Source of the DNA: Paraflavisolibacter caeni
Lineage (GTDB): Bacteria; Bacteroidota; Bacteroidia; Chitinophagales; Chitinophagaceae
Direction of reading: 5' to 3'
DNA length: 64,000 nucleotides
Assembly: GCF_025628885.1 (NCBI RefSeq)
Contig: NZ_JAOTIF010000026.1
Span: 1-64,000, forward strand
The notes beneath the pieces were generated by a model. The model was not told the origin of the DNA. It worked only from the letters and a program-made list of their open reading frames with translations, and made no database searches. Each line of letters starts with the position of its first letter. The first letter of the stretch is position 1. Positions 1-9,125 of the stretch are shown piece by piece. Made by a program: the position numbers and the translations under genes.

Positions 1-195
1 AACAAAACTATCCATTCCCAGTTTTCTTGCATAAGCTGCATAACTGCTATCATCATTGGTATACTTTGCATGACCATAGTCGTACCCAAACTCTTTGGAA
101 GCTCCTTCAGCAGGCGAAAGCTTGATTACTTTGGTTGTGGAACAAGCAACAAGAATGATAAGTACAAATAGGCAAACAAATAGTTTTAATTGCAT
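1..195 (-). CDS. uncharacterised lipoprotein, N-terminal part (runs off left edge)
   Basis: Only the first 65 codons are in the window; the gene continues beyond base 1. The start ATG is at 195. The protein opens with a lipoprotein signal peptide (MQLKLF, hydrophobic run, then VACS lipobox), so it should be anchored in a membrane. It is nearly identical over this length to the start of the lipoprotein encoded at 9126-10034, including the YGHAKYTNDDSSYAAYARK stretch, so the two are recent paralogues. It is the last visible gene of a minus-strand unit that begins near 4180 (barrel protein, GLPGLI protein, lipoprotein). Function is unknown. Confidence 0.8.
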   Translation of the reverse strand, partial: MQLKLFVCLFVLIILVACSTTKVIKLSPAEGASKEFGYDYGHAKYTNDDSSYAAYARKLGMDSFV

Positions 196-283
196 GGTTT
201 TAGTTTTATTGAATTCAATTGCAAATAGTAGAAAGCTATTTTGTTATAAACTGTTTTTTCCAAATATCCAATTATTCATGTCC

Positions 284-1024
284 TCAAATCGCAAAGTTCA
301 GCATCAATTTCTTGCCATAATCGCCCCATCTGTTGGCAAGTTTGTTGATAGCCTCCATCATGGTCTTATAAGTAACTTTCTTCCCTTTGGTTGCGGGCAC
401 TACATTGCTCATGTTCACACCACTTACTTCTACCTTGGTTGCAAACCATGTTGTATGCAGTCGGGGAATGCCCATTCCTAGTATCATTCCCGGTAATCCG
501 TGAATGCTCTCCGGCCCTCCTGAAATTAAAATGTTATCTGTATAAAAGGCAAATACGCCTATACTATCATTGAGTATACCTACAGCCTTCCTACATTCAA
601 ATCCTGCAATCTCTCTTATATCGGTTGTTATTTTCCATTTGATTTTGGCAAGACTGTCCTCTACAAGAAAAGTCTCCTCGTACACAGGCTTCTGTGCCAC
701 AACCCGATCACTTTTATAATCTGAATAAACAACATTCTTATCAGCAATAGGACTATACCACGAACGTGAACTCACAGGCACTTCCCTGCCTGGTTTGAAA
801 ATAGATTTTGTAGTATCACCTACAAAATCGAAATAGCTTAATGCTGTTGCAGGAAGATTGGCTTTAATTCTTTCATAGTATTCTGGTTCTAACTCTTTAT
901 ACATCTGTTGCACATAAACAGTCTTTTCAAATTCCACTTTTATGGTATTATAGAAAAGGGTTTGTGCCTGTAACAAGGAATGTACAAGGAAGATAGCTAT
1001 AAAGAAGAAAATTGATCTTTTCAT
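284..1024 (-). CDS. GLPGLI family exported protein
   Basis: The 246-aa protein starts with a signal peptide (MKRSIFFFIAIFLVHSLLQAQ) and has the segment GGPESIHGLPGMILG around residues 165-180, the signature for which the GLPGLI family (TIGR01200) is named. The family is restricted to Bacteroidota, is exported, and has no proven function; members usually sit beside a barrel protein with a carboxypeptidase-like N-terminal domain, as here (54 bp downstream of the barrel gene, same strand). I infer co-transcription and a joint envelope role. Confidence 0.9.
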   Translation of the reverse strand: MKRSIFFFIAIFLVHSLLQAQTLFYNTIKVEFEKTVYVQQMYKELEPEYYERIKANLPATALSYFDFVGDTTKSIFKPGREVPVSSRSWYSPIADKNVVYSDYKSDRVVAQKPVYEETFLVEDSLAKIKWKITTDIREIAGFECRKAVGILNDSIGVFAFYTDNILISGGPESIHGLPGMILGMGIPRLHTTWFATKVEVSGVNMSNVVPATKGKKVTYKTMMEAINKLANRWGDYGKKLMLNFAI

Positions 1025-1078
1025 AAATGTTGTTGTTTTAGTGAATTGCTGAATGGACTATGCATATTTCATGTCCTG

Positions 1079-3862
1079 TTATTTCCCTGTTGGCATTTTA
1101 TTGAACGACCATTCAAACTTCAATAGGAAATAACGGCTCACTCTCTGGTAGCGTTCATCGGTAACAAAGTTGCTGTTGATTCTTTGGCTGTATCCTTTGT
1201 TCTGATTAAGGATGTCGTTGGCAACAATGATGATCTTACCACTTTTATCCTTTAATACCTTTTTGGATACAGACTCATTCCATTGAATGATATTGGTATT
1301 GCGGTCAAAAGCGTCGATCTTCTGGCGGAGGTCAACATTGACATCACTGTTGATCTCTATTTTGCCAGGAAGTATTACATAGCCATAGAAAGTGCTGCCG
1401 TAGGAGAAAAAGTTGTTGTCTACCTTGCGCATGGAGGATCTGGAAGTATTGTAACGTACATTGGGGCGGATGTTGAAATTGAGCTTCTCTTTTACATCGT
1501 AACCAAGGCCATAAGAGGCATAAAAACTAGAATAGTTATTGATGCCCTTTTCATTGTTGATGAAATTGATATTGCGTCCGCCGTAGGCGCTTAAATTTAT
1601 GATATGACGCAGTTTCTTTTCTCCCTGGCCAATACTCCAATAACCATAGATGCCCCAGTTATTGTTACCATTTACATTGATGGGTGTGTAAGTCCTTTTA
1701 CCTGATGCATCAATGACACTGGCGTTGGAAATATCGTTTTGCGTAAATCCATAATTGACATCAAAGTAAAAGTTTTGGCCAGTCAATATTTTATAGCTTG
1801 AATAACCGCCACTGATCATGTGATTAAAGCCTACTTTGAGGTTGGGGTTACCAACAAAGACATTGGTTTGGTCATTGTTGTCACGGATGGGTTGCAGCTG
1901 GTTCATACTGGGCTGGCGGGTATAACCTCTATAGTTGGCATAAATCCTTTTCTGCTGTTTTAACTGGTAGCTATAGTTTGCCTGGGGTGTAATATTCAGG
2001 AAGCTATAAGTAGTCTTTTTGTTTTTATACTGGTCGTCGAGGTTTATCTGGAGGGCAGACAATCCAGTTCCAAATGCGAATCTTGTCTTTTTGCCAGTGT
2101 ACTTTAATACACCCATCGTGCTATGGGAAGATACATCGAGGTCGAAGTTATTACTGTATAAAGAGTCGAGTATCTCGTACTTGCTATTGCCGCCATCATT
2201 GAAGGAGGCACGGTTGGATGCTGAATTGTTGTTGTTGTAACCATAATTTACCACTAGGTTCAATTTAGGAGTGAGCGGCTCACTAAAAGTGATCCTGGTT
2301 CCAATGGTATTTGAACTGCCTGTAAACCTCTTTTGCTGGTCAGTAATACTGTCGGCCAGGAAATTGCCTGCGGCATCGTATTTTTTGAATGTTGAATACA
2401 ATGTGCCGTTATTGTCGTCTTCTACCAATCCAAAACGCAAAGTCATCAGTAATTGCCTGTCTTTCTTTTTGAACATTTGCTTGTAAGTAAGCTGGTTGTC
2501 CATTTGTTTACTTTCGGTCTCGCTCTCTGTTGTCTGGTCGTTTTCATTCAGGAATAAACGCTTCTCGTTCTGGGTAAAGCTTTTGGTATTGTTGTGGCTC
2601 TGAGTAGTTTTGTAGATGCCAGTTGTAGTGAACTTAAAAGTAGCCAGGGAATCCAGTTTCCACTCGTATTTGCCATTGATCGCGTGCTGCTGGTTGAGGC
2701 CATTGGTTTTTATTCGTTGGTCGCTATACAATAGCCCACTGGATAGAATGGTTTGCGTAAGCGTGGAAGACTCGTTATTTGTTGACAAGCGGTTGTACCG
2801 GTAAGAACCGTTAACGCCATATTTGTCCTCTTTCCATTTGTTGCTGAATAAGGCTCCTGCTGAATAGGAGTCTGGCAAGCCACGGAGACTATAGTCGTTG
2901 AAGCCGTCACTAACTCCATAGCTGATGTAGTAGCCGCCTACTTCGTCATATTCCTGATCATTCTCTATGCCTAGCTTTTCCCGGTCCTCCCAGTTCAGGC
3001 TTCCTGTACTAACGGTACTCTTGGTTCCATATACAGAAACCTTCTTTTTACCTACGAAACGGTTGTACAAAGCCTTGCCATCATGGTATTTTTGAAAGTC
3101 GCTTCCGGCATTAATCTTACCGAAGGCCCCCTTCTTGCTGTTCTCTTTCAGCTTGATGTTTACCGTCTTGCTTTGGCTGTTACCTCCCAACCCCGTAAGG
3201 TTTTGCTGATCCGTCTTTGTATCAAACACCTGCACCTTATCCACAGCTCTTGCCGCAATATTTTGAGTAGCCATCGTAGGATCATCACCAAAGAATTCTT
3301 CCCCATCTACCAGCACCTTTTGCACCCGCTGACCATGAGCCGTGATCTGCCCTTTACTGTCTACCTGGAAGCCGGGGAACTCTTTGAGAAGATCTTCCAC
3401 CGTAGCCCCTTCCTTTACATGAAAGCTATCAGCTGTAAATTCCGTTGTATCTCCCTTGATGCGGATAGCACGTCCACTTTGTATCACCACTTCTTTTAAA
3501 AGCGTAGCTTTTTGGGTAAGCGCAATAGAGCCTATATCCACCACCTGCTCCTGCACATTCACCACCTCAACATAATCGGCGAACTTGGGGAAAGTGACCA
3601 TAACAATGTACTGGCCTTTTGCAATATGAGGTAGGATAAAGCTGCCATCTTTACCACTTCTGGTAAAGTTCGATAAAGTAGAATCTTTTTTATGAAGCAA
3701 GGAAATAACAGCATTGGACAAAGGCGCTTTTCCCAGGGTATCCACTACCTTGCCTCTCAATTGGGATTCCTGTTGTGCAGATGCAAAGTCGAAAAGAATA
3801 ACAAGGGCAAAGAAAAGGAGTAGCTTTTTCTTATCAAAAAGAAACTTTAGCTTTTGAATCAT
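1079..3862 (-). CDS. outer-membrane beta-barrel protein with carboxypeptidase-like regulatory domain (TonB-receptor-like)
   Basis: The 927-aa protein has a signal peptide ending FASAQ near residue 30. Residues ~35-115 look like a carboxypeptidase-D regulatory-like beta-sandwich (LRGKVVDTLGKAPLSNAVISL). Residues ~120-225 resemble a plug domain (VEDLLKEFPGFQVDSKGQI, VLVDGEEFFGDDPTMATQNI). The rest is a long aromatic-rich barrel ending in a hydrophobic strand. This order matches the PF14905 outer-membrane barrel family, related to TonB-dependent receptors. It heads the unit with GLPGLI and the partial lipoprotein. Its substrate cannot be read from sequence. Confidence 0.9.
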   Translation of the reverse strand: MIQKLKFLFDKKKLLLFFALVILFDFASAQQESQLRGKVVDTLGKAPLSNAVISLLHKKDSTLSNFTRSGKDGSFILPHIAKGQYIVMVTFPKFADYVEVVNVQEQVVDIGSIALTQKATLLKEVVIQSGRAIRIKGDTTEFTADSFHVKEGATVEDLLKEFPGFQVDSKGQITAHGQRVQKVLVDGEEFFGDDPTMATQNIAARAVDKVQVFDTKTDQQNLTGLGGNSQSKTVNIKLKENSKKGAFGKINAGSDFQKYHDGKALYNRFVGKKKVSVYGTKSTVSTGSLNWEDREKLGIENDQEYDEVGGYYISYGVSDGFNDYSLRGLPDSYSAGALFSNKWKEDKYGVNGSYRYNRLSTNNESSTLTQTILSSGLLYSDQRIKTNGLNQQHAINGKYEWKLDSLATFKFTTTGIYKTTQSHNNTKSFTQNEKRLFLNENDQTTESETESKQMDNQLTYKQMFKKKDRQLLMTLRFGLVEDDNNGTLYSTFKKYDAAGNFLADSITDQQKRFTGSSNTIGTRITFSEPLTPKLNLVVNYGYNNNNSASNRASFNDGGNSKYEILDSLYSNNFDLDVSSHSTMGVLKYTGKKTRFAFGTGLSALQINLDDQYKNKKTTYSFLNITPQANYSYQLKQQKRIYANYRGYTRQPSMNQLQPIRDNNDQTNVFVGNPNLKVGFNHMISGGYSSYKILTGQNFYFDVNYGFTQNDISNASVIDASGKRTYTPINVNGNNNWGIYGYWSIGQGEKKLRHIINLSAYGGRNINFINNEKGINNYSSFYASYGLGYDVKEKLNFNIRPNVRYNTSRSSMRKVDNNFFSYGSTFYGYVILPGKIEINSDVNVDLRQKIDAFDRNTNIIQWNESVSKKVLKDKSGKIIIVANDILNQNKGYSQRINSNFVTDERYQRVSRYFLLKFEWSFNKMPTGK

Positions 3863-3886
3863 ATATGCTTTTTACTGGTGTGAGTT

Positions 3887-4048
3887 TTAATTTGTAGTTA
3901 AGGCCGCAAGAGTTAATGGCCTTTTGGTAAGTGAATTCCGTGGTTTAGCGATGATACTTCCACGTGCATCCTGTGCGAATGTGTAAGGGGGTGCACCCAC
4001 GATAAATAATGTAGTTAGTTTGGTTTTATTCAAGTATGTATGGAGCAT
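3887..4048 (-). pseudogene. 53-codon signal-peptide relic (leader ORF) inside the duplicated leader
   Basis: Reading the minus strand from ATG 4048 gives a 53-codon ORF starting MLHTYLNKTKLTTLFIVGA and followed by PPYTFAQDARGS, which looks like an export signal with an Ala-Gln cleavage site. The same peptide with substitutions and no indels (MIHIYLNKTRLTALFIVGA) precedes the thioredoxin gene at 10097-10681. Here the frame ends 24 bp before the barrel gene start. It may be the stranded 5' end of a lost gene or a translated leader; the substitution pattern does not decide between these. Confidence 0.4.
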
Positions 4049-4180
4049 TGAAAAAATTAGGTTATTCTCAAAGCGTTATCAAATCTTCTAAAATGTCGTT
4101 CCTGCCTTAAAAACCTAAAAGTCAACCTTGAACTAACAACAAACCACATCAATTTTGACAATTATTGATGCTTTTTTTGC
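3956..4180 (-). repeat. duplicated promoter/leader segment, copy A
   Basis: About 225 bp here align with 10718-10943 with scattered substitutions and few indels. Shared blocks include TGTGTAA, GGTTTTATTCAAGTA, TCAAATCTTCTAAAATGTC and TTTTGACAATTATTGATGC. In both places the segment lies just upstream of the first gene of a minus-strand unit ending in the same lipoprotein. It probably carries the promoter plus a signal-peptide coding stretch. The intergenic region 3863-4285 holds this repeat; bases 4181-4285 should carry the start signals for the divergent gene at 4286, but I see no clear motif. Confidence 0.75.
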
Positions 4181-4285
4181 AATTGAAGGCGAGTATATAT
4201 AATTAAACTAGCAACGATCACGCTTACTCGTTTTAACAATTAGTTCATACACGCTTCAATACATTTATAGCATTAAAAAATAAGA

Positions 4286-5419
4286 ATGAGTATTTATAAA
4301 TTCCTATTTGTATTTTCTACAGCATCATTATTAACCTGCACTTCATTTAGTCAAAGTAATTATTACATTGAAGTTGATTTTGAAGGGGCAAAAAACAGTG
4401 ATACCGTTTACTTGTCTTCTAACAAGAATATGAATAGGGATTCAGCCTTTATTAAAAATAAAAAAGCCCGGTTTTCTTTAGCTAAAATGGAGGATGAATG
4501 GGATAATTATTCTATTGCTTACAAAGGCCAGGAAAGAGAATTTTACATGTTACTATTTCACAATGCCCAATCAAACATAAAGCTTACTGTAGATAAAGAG
4601 TTCCGCCAATGGACTATTTCGGGCGATTCAAATGCCGCCGAGCAAAACGAATTTTACCAGGGATTGTTTACTTTAGGAGGCGAGCGCCAGTTGCTTGAAA
4701 AACAATTATCCGAGACTACAGACTCCATCCATGCACAAGCTTTAAAAAATGAAGTCAACTCTTTTGAGAAGCGTTTTAAAGACTATTATGTAAACTGGGT
4801 TTTGCAACATAACAAATCCCCATTTAGTGTTCTTGTCATTGGTACAATGATAGACCAATCTTATATTACGAGATCATTGGATACTGTTGCTGCTAATTGT
4901 TTTGACAAACTACTACCCCAGGCAAAAATGAATAATTATACAGCGCGTTTGATGCAAAGTGCATTTGCATCTTACAGTGAAAAATATTCTATAGTGCCTG
5001 TAAATGCAAAAGCGCCTACGTTCCTGGTAAAGGATACTATAGGAAATGATATAAAGCTGGAACAGTTTAAGGGCAAATGGTTGTTGATAGACTTTTGGGC
5101 AAGCTGGTGCGGACCATGCCGGCAAAACAACCCGCTATTAAAAGAATTTTTTGAAAAATATCATAACAAAGGATTAGAAGTGCTCAGTATTTCTATGGAT
5201 ACAAATAGTGAACAATGGAAGAAAGCCATTATAAAGGATAAAATGACCTGGCATCAAGGTTCTGATTTACTGGGTCAGAAATCAAGCCTGGGACAAAGCT
5301 ATCAGATCAGGGCTGTTCCCCATTATTTTCTGGTTTCTCCTGAAGGAATCATTGTTACAAAAAGTGTTGGTGGTGATATTCATGCAGTAGAAGAAACATT
5401 GAAACAAATTCTTCAGTAG
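4286..5419 (+). CDS. TlpA-like exported thioredoxin with DUF4369-type N-terminal domain
   Basis: The 377-aa protein has a signal peptide ending in CTSFSQ, an N-terminal beta-rich domain of the DUF4369 type (residues ~25-130), a helical linker, and a C-terminal thioredoxin domain (~245-377) with WASWCGPC (Cys275 and Cys278) and a cis-Pro region (RAVPHYFLV). Proteins of this build are periplasmic thiol-disulfide reductases. It is divergent from the barrel gene and converges on the gene ending at 5459, with a 16-bp inverted repeat between them. Its redox partner is unknown. Confidence 0.88.
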   Translation: MSIYKFLFVFSTASLLTCTSFSQSNYYIEVDFEGAKNSDTVYLSSNKNMNRDSAFIKNKKARFSLAKMEDEWDNYSIAYKGQEREFYMLLFHNAQSNIKLTVDKEFRQWTISGDSNAAEQNEFYQGLFTLGGERQLLEKQLSETTDSIHAQALKNEVNSFEKRFKDYYVNWVLQHNKSPFSVLVIGTMIDQSYITRSLDTVAANCFDKLLPQAKMNNYTARLMQSAFASYSEKYSIVPVNAKAPTFLVKDTIGNDIKLEQFKGKWLLIDFWASWCGPCRQNNPLLKEFFEKYHNKGLEVLSISMDTNSEQWKKAIIKDKMTWHQGSDLLGQKSSLGQSYQIRAVPHYFLVSPEGIIVTKSVGGDIHAVEETLKQILQ

Positions 5420-5440
5420 CTCTCAATACAACAGTTTTGT

Positions 5441-5476
5441 ACAATCAACGTTCCATATTCATGGAACGTTGATTGT
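5441..5476. terminator. perfect 16-bp inverted repeat between convergent genes
   Basis: Bases 5441-5456 (ACAATCAACGTTCCAT) pair perfectly with 5461-5476 around a 4-nt loop. The hairpin lies just after the stop at 5419 and overlaps the last codons of the minus-strand gene ending at 5459. It fits a bidirectional terminator, although there is no long T tract. Confidence 0.6.
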
Positions 5477-6385
5477 AGTCATTGGTAAATACATTTTATT
5501 ATTCCCCAAGTTAAAAATCACTTTCCCGAAATGACGCAATACACTATTGCCAATGAGTGTCTGCGTAAAAGAAACTGTAGATTCGACTTCTACAGAAGAC
5601 AAAATATTCTTTAATACAACTCCATTGATCTTTACTGAATCAACAATGATATTGGCAACCTTGCTTTTAGAGAACATTGTATGCGACTCCTTAATTTGCC
5701 TGGTGTCAACTGCTAGTTTGTCTTTGTTCTTGCGATAAAATTTAAACCCGAATAAAAATCCATTGAGACCACTACCCAGGTCCAAATACAAATCTTCCTG
5801 TATTTTATTACCCTTTAGAAATAAATCAGCACTAAATTTATAAAAATACCCAGCAGGCTTCATCTGAATAGCTTTATATCCTTCAGGAACAATATAGCCT
5901 GAACTGTCAAGGATATTTAGCGTTTTGTTGTTGTAGTCAACCTCTAAAACATATTTGGTCAGAAATCCCTTTCCAAGGATACCATCCGGCATTTTATGAA
6001 CAGGTGCATTGTACACAGGTTGCAATTCTGTATTTACTGTGTCGCTAAAATGATTGATGAATATACTTGCTGGAGATTTTGCAATTCTCTTCATTTCAAT
6101 CCAAAAAGGTTTGGTGCTATCAATAACAGACTTAGCTGTTGCATAATGTTTGAAAAGAATCAACTCTGTTTCCGGGATCGTTCCATTATCTAATAAAAGA
6201 AACGCTGGTTTGTTAAAAACAGAGGCCTTTACAACAATCCAATTAGCAGAAAGTGTGTCTGCAAATGGTATCAGGTTATTTTCTTCTTTGCTAGTGGATC
6301 CAACTTCTTCTGGTTTGGCTTCAGGGTTGGTCTGACACGAAAATAGGATGATAAGGAAAGCGAATATTAAATAGTTTTTTTTCAT
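5459..6385 (-). CDS. aspartyl-protease-like (retropepsin-fold) lipoprotein
   Basis: I chose ATG 6385 because it starts MKKNYLIFAFLIILFSC, a lipoprotein signal with Cys near residue 17; the upstream in-frame ATG adds a non-signal tail. The ~308-aa product has two halves that each carry an aspartyl-protease-like turn: LLLDNGT near residue 65 and LYLDLGSG near residue 200, in the hydrophobic setting typical of DTG motifs. Family members use Asp in D-T/S-G; here the first is D-N-G and the second D-L-G-S-G, so activity is doubtful. It lies among thioredoxin genes. I am moderately sure of the fold and unsure of catalysis. Confidence 0.55.
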   Translation of the reverse strand: MKKNYLIFAFLIILFSCQTNPEAKPEEVGSTSKEENNLIPFADTLSANWIVVKASVFNKPAFLLLDNGTIPETELILFKHYATAKSVIDSTKPFWIEMKRIAKSPASIFINHFSDTVNTELQPVYNAPVHKMPDGILGKGFLTKYVLEVDYNNKTLNILDSSGYIVPEGYKAIQMKPAGYFYKFSADLFLKGNKIQEDLYLDLGSGLNGFLFGFKFYRKNKDKLAVDTRQIKESHTMFSKSKVANIIVDSVKINGVVLKNILSSVEVESTVSFTQTLIGNSVLRHFGKVIFNLGNNKMYLPMTTINVP

Positions 6386-6516
6386 CTTTTCCTGTTGTTT
6401 AATAATTTGAAAACCATACATCAGTAGATATCAAAGAACATAATTTATCTTTTGTACTATTAAGCCTAAGAATTTACTTTTCATGTGCATAGTAATATTA
6501 TACTACTGACGAAAAT

Positions 6517-7476
6517 TCAAATCTCTGGAACTTTTATACCCATAAATTTTAAAACTTCGTCAATACTTACATCTTCTTTAACAATCCTCCTCGAAGCATC
6601 TAATAAAATATTCATCGGCACTCCTTGATAGTTGAGGGTTTTAAAAATTGTATTCCTCCATGCATTTTCTATCCTAAAACATTGCCAAGGATATGCTTCC
6701 TTTTTAAGAAGGGTTTTAAAAGCCTCATTATCAGAATCAATAGATATACCAACCACTGCCAACTTTGTTGTATCTATATTTTCAAACATCCTTTTAAATC
6801 GGCTCTCTTGTATTCTACAAGGACGACACCAGGACGCGCCAAAAAAGATTAAGGTATTTTTTTTTGAGTGTGCTAATAGACTTTCAATTTTGCATTTTCC
6901 GGATGTAGGGGTTATCAATTCCACATTGCGAAAATTGTTAAAATCAAACCCAAGATTCCGATCATAGACATATTTATTCAAGAGAGCCTTTGTCTGTTTC
7001 CCAACTGAACTTTCTCTAATGTTTTGAGGAAACTTTTCAAAAAGTGCAAGTTTTTCCGAAGTATGTAAACCAGGATGCATGCCTAAAAGTATCATGCCAT
7101 CAGTTGATTTAGTCCAGAAATATGCATGCTTAAATTGCAAATAATTAGCCGCTTTATCAAATTCCCTTTTAATATAAACCATGGTGTCTGAATCATTAAA
7201 TTCTAATGCTGTCCCATTGAAAGTTTTCGTATAAAGGAAAGTATTTTTTAGTGATAGAATATAGGTAGACAAGTCTTGAATATTCTTAAAATTCTTTGCT
7301 GTATCAGGAAACATACTTTTATACTTTTCTATTAAAGTATCTTGGTGTAGTATTGATGCTTTAGTAATTGATTTATCCAACACATTTCCTGAAGTTACTT
7401 TTAAGGAGTTATGCTCTTTACAAGCTACAAACAGATAGAATAAACATAGACAAGCAATGCTTAGTTGAGTTTTCAT
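6517..7476 (-). CDS. thioredoxin-domain lipoprotein (TlpA-like)
   Basis: The 319-aa protein starts with a lipoprotein signal (MKTQLSIACLCLFYLFVACKEH). The middle (~30-185) matches no domain I recognise. The C-terminal domain (~190-319) is thioredoxin-like with FFGASWCRPCR (Cys217, Cys220) and a cis-Pro loop (NYQGVPMNILLD). It should act as an anchored thiol-disulfide oxidoreductase. It shares strand with the genes around 5459 and 7553, with ~75-130 bp gaps, so co-transcription is possible but not shown. Confidence 0.85.
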   Translation of the reverse strand: MKTQLSIACLCLFYLFVACKEHNSLKVTSGNVLDKSITKASILHQDTLIEKYKSMFPDTAKNFKNIQDLSTYILSLKNTFLYTKTFNGTALEFNDSDTMVYIKREFDKAANYLQFKHAYFWTKSTDGMILLGMHPGLHTSEKLALFEKFPQNIRESSVGKQTKALLNKYVYDRNLGFDFNNFRNVELITPTSGKCKIESLLAHSKKNTLIFFGASWCRPCRIQESRFKRMFENIDTTKLAVVGISIDSDNEAFKTLLKKEAYPWQCFRIENAWRNTIFKTLNYQGVPMNILLDASRRIVKEDVSIDEVLKFMGIKVPEI

Positions 7477-7552
7477 AATTTTTTGTTGATACTTTTAATT
7501 ATAAAATTGTTTTCATGAAAACAATTTTTCTTTACCACCTAATATTCAATGG

Positions 7553-9073
7553 CTATTTGGAAAGGTCTACCAGTTGCTTCTTAAGCATTTCAAATTCGCT
7601 TGGTCTATAAGCATTCTTATAAACAATTTGCCCATCTTTTAGTACTATATAATAAGGAATCGTGATGGCACCTCCTGCAAATCCGAATTCTGCATCTAAA
7701 TATTTTCTCAATTTTTCCCCAGCAAGGACATGATAGCCCCCTAAACCCTTTTTCTCAATTATTTCATTCCATTTAGGTGCAGCAGATTGCTCGTCAATAG
7801 ATATATATAAACGCTTTCCGCCTATCATTGCCAGTAAGCTGTCAACCTGGTAATTAAGCTCCATTTCTGCCAGGCAGGGTCTACACCATGTAGCCCATAT
7901 ATCTACATAAACAATCCCATTTTTTAGTTGTGGAAATTCATTCACTTTAAGGTTATGTAACGCTCCGGCGTTATTAAGATAGAAAATATTATTTCCAAAT
8001 GACTTTAATTTTCCTGTCGATTGCCCAGCATTATTTTTACTTTGCTCTTCTTTTGATGAACCAAGAATTTTCCTTATTGCAATGGAGTATTCACTATTAG
8101 GATACTTTAAATAATAATATTCCACTGCATCTCTCATCGTGTCTTTGGATTCGCCAACACTATGAAAACTTAATATCTTATTGCCTAAGAAATATTCCTC
8201 ATTCTTAACACCGTAATAACGGAACAAATAATCTTTAAAGAAAAAATCCCTTCCTTTATATTTAATGGTTGAATCGTGTATGAAATTATACATATCATTA
8301 CTACCTGCCTTCTTCATTTGAAAAAATGATAAAAGGGTTCCCCGAGTAATATCCCCTAACATACATTGAGAAATAATAGAGTCTTCCATCATAGTTGCTT
8401 GTATCAACGATTCAGAAACTTTAAGTCTGACAGAGTCTGGTACTATTATGCTCTTTACTGATTGATTGTTAAGCTTTCTGAGCGTTTCCCCGACAAGAAG
8501 CGATTGAATAGTTTTAGTTACAATTTTATAATATAAACTCGAAATATTTTTTCTAATCAATAGCGAATCAAAGGGGGCTGTTTGCCGCTTGATTTCCTCT
8601 AAAATTGAGGTCGTCATATTGACTGAAGTTGCATTGCCGGTTAATATTTTTCTCAAATCATTAAACTTGTTTCCAGGGAAAAAATCATACCGATAAAATC
8701 TATTGTGACCTTCGCTGTTACTTCCAGAAAACTGGCAGGGAATGTAACGATAGTGGTCTTGATTCTCAATGTCAAATTCAATGTGTATACTATCTCCTGG
8801 CACCACCGGTAGATAGATGAAGTTCTTAAAAAAATTCAGGTAAATGAAAACAGGTTTTTGACAAGAAATCTTTGTATAAAACTTTCCGCCATTTACACTC
8901 ACTGTATCCGAAGGCTTATAATTAAACCGGTTAAAATTATCACCTATTGGTGTCCCCATAACAAAATAATCATTGCTATAATTTTTAATGTACCCGGTTA
9001 GAATTATTTCATTTGCTTTTATGCAAGTAACAAACAACAAAATGAAACTTGTTAAAACTAATTTTCTATTCAT
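7553..9073 (-). CDS. TlpA-like exported thioredoxin with DUF4369-like N-terminus
   Basis: ATG 9073 gives a normal signal peptide (MNRKLVLTSFILLFVTCIKA); an ATG four codons upstream is also possible. The protein is ~506 aa: an N-terminal beta-rich DUF4369-like domain, a long helical middle, then a thioredoxin domain from about residue 355 with WATWCRPC (cysteines near 397 and 400) and a cis-Pro element (TIPYYIVL). It ends ~40 bp before the lipoprotein gene start region on the same strand and is probably in one transcript with the lipoprotein and thioredoxin genes upstream (10034, 10681). Confidence 0.85.
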   Translation of the reverse strand: MNRKLVLTSFILLFVTCIKANEIILTGYIKNYSNDYFVMGTPIGDNFNRFNYKPSDTVSVNGGKFYTKISCQKPVFIYLNFFKNFIYLPVVPGDSIHIEFDIENQDHYRYIPCQFSGSNSEGHNRFYRYDFFPGNKFNDLRKILTGNATSVNMTTSILEEIKRQTAPFDSLLIRKNISSLYYKIVTKTIQSLLVGETLRKLNNQSVKSIIVPDSVRLKVSESLIQATMMEDSIISQCMLGDITRGTLLSFFQMKKAGSNDMYNFIHDSTIKYKGRDFFFKDYLFRYYGVKNEEYFLGNKILSFHSVGESKDTMRDAVEYYYLKYPNSEYSIAIRKILGSSKEEQSKNNAGQSTGKLKSFGNNIFYLNNAGALHNLKVNEFPQLKNGIVYVDIWATWCRPCLAEMELNYQVDSLLAMIGGKRLYISIDEQSAAPKWNEIIEKKGLGGYHVLAGEKLRKYLDAEFGFAGGAITIPYYIVLKDGQIVYKNAYRPSEFEMLKKQLVDLSK

Positions 9074-9125
9074 CATAAACGGCATATGAATTTTATCAAT
9101 AAAAAAGGGGTAATCCTATTACAAC

